Source of the DNA: Hysterangium stoloniferum
Taxonomy: Eukaryota > Basidiomycota > Agaricomycetes > Hysterangiales > Hysterangiaceae
Direction: 5' to 3'
Length of the DNA: 64,000 nucleotides
Assembly: GCA_015178975.1 (NCBI GenBank)
Contig: WHVD01000002.1
Coordinates: forward strand, 310,001 to 374,000
Under the pieces are notes generated by a model. The model was not told the DNA's origin. It did no database searches and saw only the letters and a list, made by a program, of their open reading frames with translations. The position numbers were made by a program, and so were the translations under genes. Within the stretch, counting starts at the first letter, position 1; every line of letters starts with the position of its first letter. Shown one piece after another: positions 11,201 to 20,250 of the stretch.

Positions 11201-11965
11201 GACTGCAAAGCTGTTATAACACCTATAGAACCAAACATGTCACTGACGAAATTGACGGCTCCAGAAATCGAAGCAAAAGCTTACCAGAGTGCAGTTGGAT
11301 CCTTCATGTATGCCATGATAGGCACTCGCCCAGACCTTGCCTTTGCAGTGGGCGTGCTCAGCCAACATTGCGCAAATCCTGGAAAGGATCACGAAAAGGC
11401 GATTAAACGAGTCTTGAGGTATCTAAAGGGATCATCAGATCTAGAAATCGTTTTCAAGAGATCTGGAAACACAAAAGTTAGAGGATATGTCGATGCAGAC
11501 TGGGCAGCGGACAAAAATGATCGCAAATCACTTACTGGGTACATTTTCTTGCTCGCAGGAGGTTCCATCAGCTGGAGTTCGAAGAAGCAGTCTTCTACTG
11601 CTCAGTCCAGTACTGAGGCCGAGTATATGGCTGCGGCACATGCTGGAAAGGAAGCCCTCTGGCTTAGGTCATTTATGGAAGAACTCGGTTTTATTCAAGA
11701 CTCACCGACACCACTCTATGTGGATAACCAATCTGCCATAGCCCTCTCAAAAAATCCAGAGTCGCATAGTCGAATGAAACACATCGGCGTACGCTATCAT
11801 TTCATACGCGATCATGTCGAATCTGGTGAAATCGAACTGTTATACATTCCAACAGGTGAACAAGTTGCTGACGCACTAACCAAAGGACTCACGAAGATTA
11901 AGTTGGATAAGTTCATTGTTGGGATGGGATTAAAAAGAATCGGGAGCGTTGTGAACGCGCAGTGA
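8234..11965 (+). CDS. copia Gag-Pol polyprotein
   Basis: A 1243-residue open frame. In order: a UBN2/Gag-like N-terminus (about 15-150), GAG-pre-integrase with the HxxxH..CxxC zinc site (about 295-350), integrase core (about 360-520, with HSDICG and later the QENGVSERMNR block), reverse transcriptase (from about 773; catalytic YVDD at about 920) and RNase H (from about 1084, with YVDADWA and TEAEYMA). The ATG lies 40 bases after the LTR. These are standard Ty1/copia parts in standard order (integrase before reverse transcriptase). Confidence 0.95.
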   Translation: MSNSQSTNSIEKASSRLYDIPYLDDTGSNFQSWKYRTQTVLEVRGLSKALEGTETDQSKIREARAQIVLTLKDEPLNGIIGLESAKEVWEKLCARYEGKGTQKVAYLIGELFRSSLVDSEALEPQMNKMRTTARSLRALGNEIKDNLIAMSSHREWFATYRKLEEPIKVWLGDNSYILAVGEGSVKLELSIGKQKITGIVQQVLHVPELHGNLLSVSNLTRNGLQVAFEANQMCRIYNEQNQLVGEAHLEGNIYILHADVVLSEQIHISRIIPGSEIKSQALTAVVKESKGDIKLWHRRLGHISAKSVLKMVRKGMVKGMSIVKGKTIDNSPCEPCLHGKQTRKPIPKSTENRETTILARIHSDICGKMPTRSRTGYEYFITFIDDASRMLDLTFLKEKSEALEKFAAFVERVEVETGMRVTKLRSDGGGEYISKKFEAYLTSKGIKHEKTNAYTPQENGVSERMNRTLVGSALSMLKDAGLPNSYWSDAVEYAGQIHNVVPTRALSDSTPYEAWSGNLPDISRFRIFGCTAYVLIPENKRRKLDGKTIKCIFIGYARDKKAYRCIDRSTGQVYESHDVVFVEDMARTPERVVIEVTPSSNDTGTARAITPVESIENNSDVPDLMEVEDSDDEGDNELHDSYFNESDGDQEENSSSHTSEPMQSSTVSETSQSTSLPVANENSRPVRTRKAPIRDDDNRYFVTSYGPKNQESVSETQVNVVQSIINEPETYEEAMSRPDAPQWKAACAEELLSFVKTELYDEVERPKGRRVVDCKWVFRLKRGPNGEILRYKARLVAKGFTQVEGIDYNETFAPVVKFTSIQTLLALAAELDLELHQMDVKTAFLNGNLEEEIFMHLPPGFRKPNTVWRLKKGLYGLKQASREWYKKLRTEFEALGFIRCHSDHGIFIKRDHDILVIIAVYVDDLLLLSNSMSAVEKVKEDLKRRFEMTDLGEVRWILGMEITRDRKVHTLSVSQRRYVLDILERFGMSDCKAVITPIEPNMSLTKLTAPEIEAKAYQSAVGSFMYAMIGTRPDLAFAVGVLSQHCANPGKDHEKAIKRVLRYLKGSSDLEIVFKRSGNTKVRGYVDADWAADKNDRKSLTGYIFLLAGGSISWSSKKQSSTAQSSTEAEYMAAAHAGKEALWLRSFMEELGFIQDSPTPLYVDNQSAIALSKNPESHSRMKHIGVRYHFIRDHVESGEIELLYIPTGEQVADALTKGLTKIKLDKFIVGMGLKRIGSVVNAQ

Positions 11966-11972
11966 GTGAGCG

Positions 11973-12286
11973 TGTTGGAATATTAGCGCGACGCGTCTGT
12001 GTGTTACATGACGGTGTTTAGGTCCACTACGGTCCACAACTGCCGGATGGGTATGCGGTGTCAAAAGTTCTATATATGCTATACTTCTGAGTTAGAAAAA
12101 TTTTCCTCAGTCTTTCGTTTACTTTATACGAGACTGAGGTTAGTAGATATTCTAGAATTAATGCTTCATAACTGATACTGATTTCTTATTAGTATATTGT
12201 TATAGGTTAGCAATTATAGAATACAGTCTTTCGTTTACTTTATACGAGACTGAGTATATTGTTATAGATTACTTCGTATCTCAACA
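11973..12286 (+). repeat. copia 3' LTR
   Basis: 314 bp, identical to the 5' LTR except at two positions by my count. A purine-rich stretch (AGTGAGTGAG) immediately upstream is the likely polypurine tract. Confidence 0.95.
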
Positions 12287-12904
12287 GCACCGTGGCTGCT
12301 GGAGGGTATTCAAGTTTTTCTTTCTTCTCAGAGAGAGGGCCAACGTGCATAATACAGATCTCACACCTGCATTGTCGATTGTTAGTAGGATTTCTACGTG
12401 GTTACACGATGACACTGCCACACCGTTGTGTGATGCCAGATCCCAACACCCTCGAACCAGTTCCTTATCAATTGTGCCAGTCTCAATTCTTTACTATAAA
12501 TCGGCCTGGTCTGACGTGTGTCAGAGGCTAGGTACGGGTATCACATGTTCACCAGGACATGAAAAACTATTGGTGTCGTTTAGTTTTTTCACAGCTAGAG
12601 CCTAAACACTCATTAGGATTACTGGTGTAGTTTTCATTAGCGACTCTTAATTGCCTCTATAGGTATTCTCAATCTATCGGAAGGTGCTAGCAGTATTGAG
12701 TAGTTTTCCATCAAATTTAATCCCGAATTTGGTGGGTGTAGTTGCTGAAGGGCATTCGGGGTGCATGCTCTTCTTTACCATGACTCCTGGGTGCGCAATG
12801 CTAACTCAACGACATTGTAACACCGTTTCAAGTGGTGCCGGATCCCAAAATCTAGTAATTGTGTTGAGAACACTGAAGGTGGCTTGTCGCAAGGATATAC
12901 ATAT

Positions 12905-13106
12905 GCATCAGGGATTTGGGAATGTCTACACCCACTATCTAGACTCCCTAGCCTTCCTAGACCCCCTAGATTTATAGTAAGCTTTTATACCGACTAGTAA
13001 ATAGGGATCTCGGGAAAGTAGGGCCGAGTCTCGCCGAGCTAGCTAGCTCTCCTAGATGGCTCTAGACAATATAGACGGCATACGTACTGATATTCCCACT
13101 GTCCTG
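12905..13106. mobile_element. 202-bp MITE, family M1, copy 1
   Basis: Inserted in unit A; unit B reads straight through the site (TATACATATGTAATC near 19171). The 4-bp ATAT occurs on both sides (12901-12904, 13107-13110). The ends are short imperfect inverted repeats (CATCAGGGA against TCCTGAT). No coding capacity. A second copy is at 49405-49602. Confidence 0.8.
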
Positions 13107-13305
13107 ATATGTAATCATTGATAGGCAACTGTCTTCTACAGGTGGGTTCCTCCCACTCGTCTCGGGCGGTATAATACAGTTCCGACATCACTGACTGGTG
13201 CATTCTAAACCATGGCACACCCGTATACTTTCGAAAGTCCATTTCTAATTATTTCCGTGATTTCACGTGAGTAGTTATCTATCCGTGCACATCTCTTAGT
13301 CCTAG

Positions 13306-13313
13306 TATAAAAG
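13306..13313 (+). promoter_or_regulatory. TATA box of secreted-protein gene A
   Basis: TATAAAAG lies 79 bases upstream of the ATG. The whole surrounding block (CTCTTAGT..CTAGTATAAAAGTGCCTGG) is conserved at the same spacing in unit B. Confidence 0.7.
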
Positions 13314-13384
13314 TGCCTGGTAATTCTGGTCGCTTCAATCCAATCTCACTCCAACCCCCCACTACTGTCATAGCTGTCAAATCG

Positions 13385-14147
13385 ATGGATTTTTTAAGCC
13401 GATTTCTCCAGCTAATCATCATTTCCATGCCCATCTTTGCGGCACCGACATCCATAATGCATGTCCCGAAGCGAACTGGAATTACAGGTGTGCCCCCTGA
13501 AGTGGACGCTGGGTAGAAGTTCCCGCACCTTCAGTGTTAAGTAATTACAATTGATTCCTAAGGCGGATTGTCCTGATGTTTTCCAGATATCTCGGCAGCT
13601 CCCGGTCCCTCTTGGAAATGGTGGGATAGATACTATTCGATTTGCAGCGTCGTTAGGGAGTGAATTGAAACAGATGATTAACCAAAGTCACCTACTTGCG
13701 GCCAACCTAGTAAATCAATTGCAAAATTTGACCGACCGAGTACAATTCCTCACCGGCCTACCAAACGCGCAATCTAAACAGACGGTTAATCAAATTCGGG
13801 AACTGGTGCTCACCCTAGTCAATGAATTGTCAAGTTTGAAAAACCAAGGAAAATCACTCGCGGGCCAAGTATCCACGCAATTGCCACAGACGATTCATCA
13901 AATTGCGGCCAACATATCAAGTCAACTGAATATTTTGGTCGGTCAAGTGCAATCCCTCGGGGGCCAAGTCCAAGCACAATTGGGAAACCAACTGCGATAT
14001 TTTCTCGACCAAATAAGACGACTCCAACAGACAGTAAGCCAAGTACAAAAATTGACGAGCGAAACAGGTCAATTTCTACAGTTGCGGGATGATGGGGAAA
14101 TTTTGGTGGATGACCTCCAATTTAAATTGAAAGGGGATGGCATGTGA
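13385..14147 (+). pseudogene. Secreted amphipathic-repeat protein, unit A copy (exon 1 broken)
   Basis: Paralogue of the intact gene at 19475-20250. Exon 1 encodes the same signal peptide (MDFLSRFLQLIIISMPIFA) followed by APTSIMHVPKRTGITGVPP, but it has lost one G in the run at 13511-13513. This shifts the frame into a TAG at 13514. The splice donor that reads GTGGTAAG in copy B is GTGTTAAG here. The acceptor and exon 2 (13587-14147) are open throughout and encode diverged Leu/Gln/Asn-rich amphipathic repeats ending with the conserved LRDDGEILVDDLQFKLK. The open, in-frame-diverged exon 2 suggests exon 1 broke fairly recently, or that another start or splice is used. No family recognised. Confidence 0.65.
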
Positions 14148-17100
14148 TGCGCAAGAGCTTGCAGGTGCATTGCAAAGCTTGGAAACCAGGGTACAAGTTG
14201 ATTTCACAGTTTTAGAGAAACTTTCGACCAATCTTACTAACTACATTCTCAGTTTTGCCGCCCCAGCCCGGCTAATTAGAAACATGACTAAGGGCGGTGC
14301 AGCGGATATATTGAAGGGATTTGGGTCAATGTATAAATTTAGGATAGGAATTTGGGTTCTACTTCCTTGGAGTATTTGGCATTCGTCAACGCAATTCTTG
14401 AATATCAGAACGACATTATTATTTAGTAGGGGAGACCCTGAGACACAAAGATCTCTTGTTTAATTGGTTAAACGCGGATTCGCATTGCGAAGTTTGTGGT
14501 GTGAGATAATAGTGTCAAGGATGTGAAATATGCAAATGGACGGCCTGGTGTGTCAGCTTTCGAGATATAGTGTTTCAAGTCGTACTGCGGGTTGATAACG
14601 AGGTCTCCACATTGCGATCTCAGCTTGTGAATGCCCTGTGAATTTGTGGCAGGTAACCGCATTGAAACTGTTCTTATATAAGTTGATAGTTTAAAGCTCT
14701 GGCCAACTTTTCGAGGTGGTTTGAGTCGACTGGTATGACTCGGCATATCGGCGGTCAGATCTGAATGTTCACAAGCGATGTGAGGATTTTGGAAGATTTA
14801 CCCAAACTTGGTTAGGTGGGTAGGTGAGATAGATGGGGGCCGTGTAAGCGTGGACATATTCGAGGATACCTCCTCCGGCTCCCTCGCCATCTCCCTACAT
14901 GGATTATGTTCCATTGTGCCGGACTCAACGCCATGGATTTGACATGATCTCTATTTTGATTGTGAGGGAAGCTGGGATAGAGACACGAGTTCGATAATAA
15001 ATTGTTAGCCAGTATATATTAATTTATGCAAAAATGACAATGCCTCCCATGTAAAACTCCCCCGGTGTGCGAAAACATTTCCTTCGAAGGACTCCTTGAG
15101 CGGCCCTGACGTCCAAAGTACACAACGTAGGGACCACAACCTCTGACGTACCAGTGTGGAATCGTCGATAGAATACTGGTGGGGTGTGCTTTATTATTGT
15201 CAATAAACATAATTAATTGTAGGAAAAGAACTTATGTGGTTTCGAAGTTCGCGGACCTGCGCTGACGGTCAAATGCCTAAAATCTACAAATTCTCATAGA
15301 TTTCGTTTTGATAATTGTCAATTGAGTATAATGAGCACGAAACAAATCTGATGGTACCCGTGGCACGACTACACAGGCATCGCCGTGGAATAATGCCTCC
15401 CCGATCTTTGTGAGCATGGGCCAGAACTAAACGACGTCAGGAAAGAGACATTTCAAGTTAACACAGATTCTTGGGAAACATCGCAATGCTACCTATTTCT
15501 GTACTTAAACCCATTCAATGTTGGCGGCGGGAATGGCCCGCTGGGATCGCGTGTGAACGCAGGGTAGGGACGAGTCGTTCAAGATGGATGCTTCCACGCT
15601 GCCTGAGGCGACGGAAAATCGTCGGTCTCTTGATTGTATTATCGCAGTGTGCTGAAAATGGTTCCCCGATGTCTCCCCAAAAACAACAGCTCCCACCTCC
15701 AATCAGCGAATAAAAAATGACTGAGTATGCTTTAAAGGTTGCACAATATCTGATATAAAGCTTCGCACGTCTGACTGCCCATATCCCCCACTCCATCCAG
15801 GTCCCTTCGGCTTTGAGTACTTGAAGACCTGGCCCCACAATCAAATATGCCATTAGTGATCCGATCTCGAATAAAGTGGAATAAAATGGAAAATACACAC
15901 TCCGCATCAGGTTCAGAGTGGGTCTCATGGTCGATTATTTTTCAGAGGTCCATGAAACGAATGGGTGCAATGGGTGGGATTTGTGAACTGGGATGGATGG
16001 CTAATAGTCTTCTATCTTCAACAGATTGACATATCCAGGGTATGGCAGCGGCGGTTTGCAGACAACATGATGATGACGTAAGAGGATGGGTGTAACGTTT
16101 TGCACTCGAGTTGTGGAGTAGTTTCGGAAGGCTACTGGCTCTAAAATGAGCATGACATTAATCGAAAGCGCTCTGCGTAATCTTCCGAGTCACCTGACAT
16201 TTCGTAAGGGTAACGTAGCCACCGCCAGAACCTTTGTAACAAGTTCTCATAATCGTTCCCCTCTTGCTCATCTACTACCGTCTTATTTCATGCCCAATTT
16301 AGTCACGAGTTGTGCTACCCATATTCTGACACGAGGAAAACTGGTAGACTGAGCTGGCCTAACCACGAGTATGTCCATTCCCTTATCGCACACGGAACGC
16401 TTGCCGAATTCCCAGCATGAACGAACGCGCTCCTGTGCGCTTCGTAACAACGTCCAACACAGCGAAAACGAATAACATAGCGTTATGCACGCACTGCGCT
16501 CCGATACAGGCTATCCGCGTCTGATCTTCAACACATCGGCCGACCACACAAAATACGTTTTGGGGTTTCCTTACGGAATAACAATGGGTAACCTTTCATT
16601 GAAATGGGTGCATATTCGGTGGATATGACGTTGTAACTATCGAAAAGGGAAAGTCAAACGTTGGGATGATTTCGGGAGCCCTGAAACACGACTCATCTGC
16701 GAGCTTTGCTGCAGTGGATATGAATGCTTTTCATTGCGCATTAGTGAGTGTACAAAGTTACACCCGAACATATATGAGGAAATCATACTTGTAGGGAACA
16801 TGGCCTGGGATTCCCTGCAATTCACAATATTCAACATCTCCTGTAAAGCAACTGAAGTGGCATCTTATACATTTTGCACACAGAACACGAGTCTGCACAA
16901 AATGATTATGAGGCTGTTTCCAGCTCCGCCACAAACTTTGATGTCCAATCTCAGCGTTGACTCTCACTAAGATGCCACCTGCTTCGTCCAGAGTATCATC
17001 TGTTCCGCCTAGATCTGAGTGGAAATATGATGTTAGTCATTACTTGAAACGCAACGGGTCTTTTTCTAATGTTTTGAATAGAAGGAAAGGCATGGGAAGA

Positions 17101-17250
17101 GCAAGTATTTGGAGGAGAGGAGCACTGTAAAGTCACGAGCGGAAGCGGGGGCATCAAAAGGGTCATCCTCGACTTGTAAAGTCTAGTGTTGTCGGGTTTA
17201 GTGCTACATCAGTGATTCATTACGTTAGATGGCAAGAAGGCGCTTTCGGA
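14148..17250. other. 3' part of unit A, no recognisable gene
   Basis: This stretch matches 20251-22840 of unit B. A minus-strand frame near 15515-15928 has a diverged partner in B around 21640-22010 (shared peptide phrases LIVxPGLQ and CCFWGDIGEPFSAH), but the B version is interrupted, so it may be a shared relic, not a live gene. The segment at about 16585-16945 has no counterpart in B. Confidence 0.5.
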
Positions 17251-17405
17251 AGACCCCAAAGCTACGCCACAACAGAAAGCACACAAAGCGCAATAAGCAC
17301 CAAAGGTCCCAAAACCACCCCAAAAACAGTAAACACACAAAACCCCAAAACAACACCAAAAACAGAAAGAACAAGAACACCAAAGACCCCACCAATCCAC
17401 CGTAA
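17250..17405. repeat. C/A-rich low-complexity tract (unit A)
   Basis: Phrases of the type CCCCAAAACCACACCAAAAACAG recur. The equivalent tract in unit B is at 22850-22955, with different unit numbers, showing it expands and contracts. Confidence 0.7.
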
Positions 17406-17480
17406 AGCTAATTTCTATACGTGGTCCTAGCCCAATGACATACTACCCACCCTTTTCAACTCTTTTGTTTATCGATACCA

Positions 17481-18351
17481 TCGCGACCGACGAAGACGAA
17501 CACCGTAGCGTTATGTGAACAAACGATACTGGTCGTGGCAAATCGAAGATAAGCACGCGCTTAGAGGGACGGGGATAACGTGGACAGGCTGGCAGACACT
17601 GAAACCATCTATCAAATATGCCAAAGATGAGGCCACCAAGACGACGACAGATCCGTGTGGGTATGGAAAGTCTTTGGAAATGGCGAATGTCGGTATAAAT
17701 ATTATGATAGCATAATGTGGAGTAGTAAATACCGTAACGCGGCGTGAAGCGAAAGGTACCCGCAAAGAAACGGGGGCAAAGAAGTAAAATGTGAAGTGTC
17801 CGAATTCGTCCGTCGTCGTCATATCCATTTCGGTCGTCGATCCTTTCTTGTGCTGGCCATACGCATAACTTAGCGTTAGCGTGTGTCAACATCGTACACC
17901 GTTCTTGGGACCAAGGCGGAAAGACATGACATCCGAAACGTCTCGATGGTATCAGTATTTCCGGGAGATGCAGTCCTGGCGCCCATGATTGATGTATCAG
18001 CGTACGAGAATTGGCAGGAAGATTGGTTGGTGCAGGGATTGTAGATAGTCATGGGGGATACAGGTGTAACACTTATATCGAGGCGGGTGTGTCAGGAATG
18101 GGAGAACGCGTGAGAAAGAGTAAAGAATATGAATTCCGATCGCGTTAGCCCGACAGTCGTACTGCGCTCCGATACAGGCTATCCGGGTTCCATCTTCAGC
18201 ATACTGACCTAAGCCACACAAGACACGTTCGCGGATTGTTCAACATTGTTTATCAACGTAGAAGGCAAATGGGGGTGTGGTCTACATGATATTGACAATG
18301 GGAAATATTACTCAGTGTAACAACGTATTAAGTCATGACACGACTCATGCA
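17481..18351. other. Spacer between units A and B with a fragment of a third unit
   Basis: Mostly unrecognised CpG-rich sequence. Positions 18140-18235 (TGCGCTCCGATACAGGCTAT..) match 16485-16565 and 22475-22560, the 3' parts of the two units. This suggests a decayed third unit once lay in the array. Confidence 0.6.
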
Positions 18352-19395
18352 CTCCTTTTGAATTACACCAGCTTCAATTTTTATAGTAAATGTATTCCGA
18401 CGGCGTCAGAGGCTGGTCTCTGAGATTAGACATGTCATTGAAAGCTCCCAGCACACACGAGGAACCAGGTTTCGTTCTTAGCAGGGGACAACGACCAGCA
18501 ACTGCTGTTGTATCCATTCTCGGAGGTCTGTCGGAAGGTATTAACAGCGCTAAGTGATTTTTTCATTGAATTTGATTTCTGAAGCACCAATGTAGCACCG
18601 TGGTTGCTAGAGGGTATTCAAGTTTTGCGTTATTCTGAGAGAGAGGCCTGATCCGGCTTGCATACTACAGATCTTACACCTGCATTGTAGATTGTTAGTA
18701 GGACTCATACATGGTTACATGATGACACTCCAACACCCTCGTGTGACGCCAGATCCCGACACCGGCTTTGCCCTGGAACCAGTTCCTTATGAGTTGTGTC
18801 AATCTCAATTCTTTACTGTAAATCCGCCTGGTCCGACTTGTGTCAGATGTTAGGCTCGTTAGTTTTTCACAGCTAGACCCTAAACACTCTTTAGGATTAC
18901 TGGTGTAGTTTGCAGTAACGACTCCTAATTGCCTCTGTAGGTATTCTCAACGGTCTGTCGGAAGGTGCTAGCAGTATTAAGTAGTTTTCCGTCGAGTTTA
19001 ATCCAGAATTTGGTGGGTGGTTGCTGGAGGGCATTCGGGTGCATGCTCTTCTTTACCATGACCCTGGGTGCGCACTGCTAACTCGGCGACATTGTAACAC
19101 CGTTTCAAGCGGTACCGGATCCCAAAATCCAGTAATTGCGTTGAGAACACTGGATGAGTTGTCGCAAGGGTATACATATGTAATCATTGATAGGAGGCAA
19201 CTGTCTTCTATAGTGGTTTCCCGCTCGTCTCGGGCGGTATAATACAGTTTCGACATCTCTGACTGGCGCATTCTAAACCATGGCACACCCGTATACTTTC
19301 GAATGTCCATTTCCAATTATAGGTGGCAGTGGTATTTTTTCCGTGATTTCACGTGAGTAGTTGCTACTCTATCCGTGCACATCTCTTAGTTCTAG

Positions 19396-19403
19396 TATAA
19401 AAG
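19396..19403 (+). promoter_or_regulatory. TATA box of secreted-protein gene B
   Basis: TATAAAAG 79 bases before the ATG, the same sequence and spacing as in unit A. The spacing is typical of fungal genes with a strong focused promoter. Confidence 0.75.
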
Positions 19404-19474
19404 TGCCTGGTAATTCTGGTCGCTTCAATCCAATCTCACTCCAACCCCCCACTACTGTCATAGCTGTCAAATCG

Positions 19475-20250
19475 ATGGGTTTTTCAAGCCGATTTCTCCA
19501 GCTAGTCATCATTTCTATGCCCATCTTTGCGGCACCGACATCCATAATGCACCTCCCGAAGCGAACTGGAATTACAGGTGTACCCCCTGTAGTGGACGCG
19601 GGGGTAGAAGTTCCCGCAGCTTCAGTGGTAAGTAATTAAAATTGATTCCTAAGGCTGGTTGTCCTGATGTTTTCCAGATATCTCGGCAGCCCTCGGTCTC
19701 TCCTGAAAATGGTCGGATAAATACTATTCCACTTGCAGAGTTCAAGTTGTTAGGGAGTCAATTGGAACAGATGATTAACCAAAGTCAGTTACTTGCGGGC
19801 AAACTAGTAAATCCATTGCAGGATTCGACCGACCAAGGACAATCCCTCCCGGGCCAAATATGCACGGAATTGCAACAGACGATTAATCAAACTAAGTTAC
19901 TTGTGGGCAACCTACTAAATCCATTGCAAGATCCCATCGCCACAATAAAGTCCCTAGTGGTCCAAGCAGACAGTCTCTTGGAAAAGATTAATAAAACTCT
20001 GTCACTTTTGCACGCCCTATCAAATGGATTGACCAGCCTGGAACAAATCTTCGTCGACTGCCAAATAGAAACACAATTAGAACAACTGCAAATTGATCTA
20101 GCCGAACTACAAGAGCGACTCAAACATATATTACCCACCCAATTTCAAGATATTGCGAGCCTAATAGGAGGTCAATTTCGACAGCTAAGGGATGATGGGG
20201 AAATTTTGGTGAATGATCTCCAGTTTAAATTGAAAAGGGATGGCATATGA
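19475..20250 (+). CDS. Small secreted protein with amphipathic repeats, unit B copy (intact)
   Basis: Two exons, 19475-19627 and 19678-20250, joined in phase 0 across a 50-nt intron (GTAAGT..TTTTCCAG), giving 241 residues. Residues 1-20 (MGFSSRFLQLVIISMPIFAA) are a good signal peptide. The ATG was chosen because it starts that peptide and lies 79 bases after a TATA box; the frame is open further upstream. From about residue 70 there are two tandem repeats of about 35 residues (LEQMINQSQLLAGKLVNPLQD and LQQTINQTKLLVGNLLNPLQD), then a Leu-rich, coiled-coil-like region ending LRDDGEILVNDLQFKLKRDGI. It has few cysteines and no enzyme motif. I do not recognise the family; a secreted structural or effector-like role is only inference. 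Confidence 0.75.

Larger units (their letters stand above)
7880..12286 (+). mobile_element. Ty1/copia LTR retrotransposon
   Basis: A 4407-bp element bounded by two 314-bp LTRs (TGTTGGAATATT...CTCAACA) and a perfect 5-bp target duplication GCACC (7875-7879, 12287-12291). I count only two differences between the LTRs, so the insertion is recent. One long polyprotein frame runs through most of the interior. It is somewhat shorter than usual for the family, so I call the element nearly whole rather than certainly whole, with perhaps one break. Unit B carries the uninterrupted target at about 18594-18604. Confidence 0.95.
1855..17480 (+). repeat. Duplicated host unit A, split by two inserted elements
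   Basis: Unit A is a paralogous copy of 18352-22990. Its pieces are about 1855-1912, 7714-7879 and 12287-17480; the gaps are filled by the Ngaro-like element and the copia element. Upstream of the secreted-protein gene the unit consists of roughly 430-bp diverged tandem repeats, each with a 'GGTCTGTCGGAAGGT' type phrase followed by a 'GTGGTTGCTGGAGGG' type phrase. Downstream similarity extends over 3 kb. Unit A also has about 370 bp near 16585-16945 that B lacks, and a 202-bp MITE that B lacks. Divergence between A and B is substantial, so the duplication is older than the copia insertion. Confidence 0.85.
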
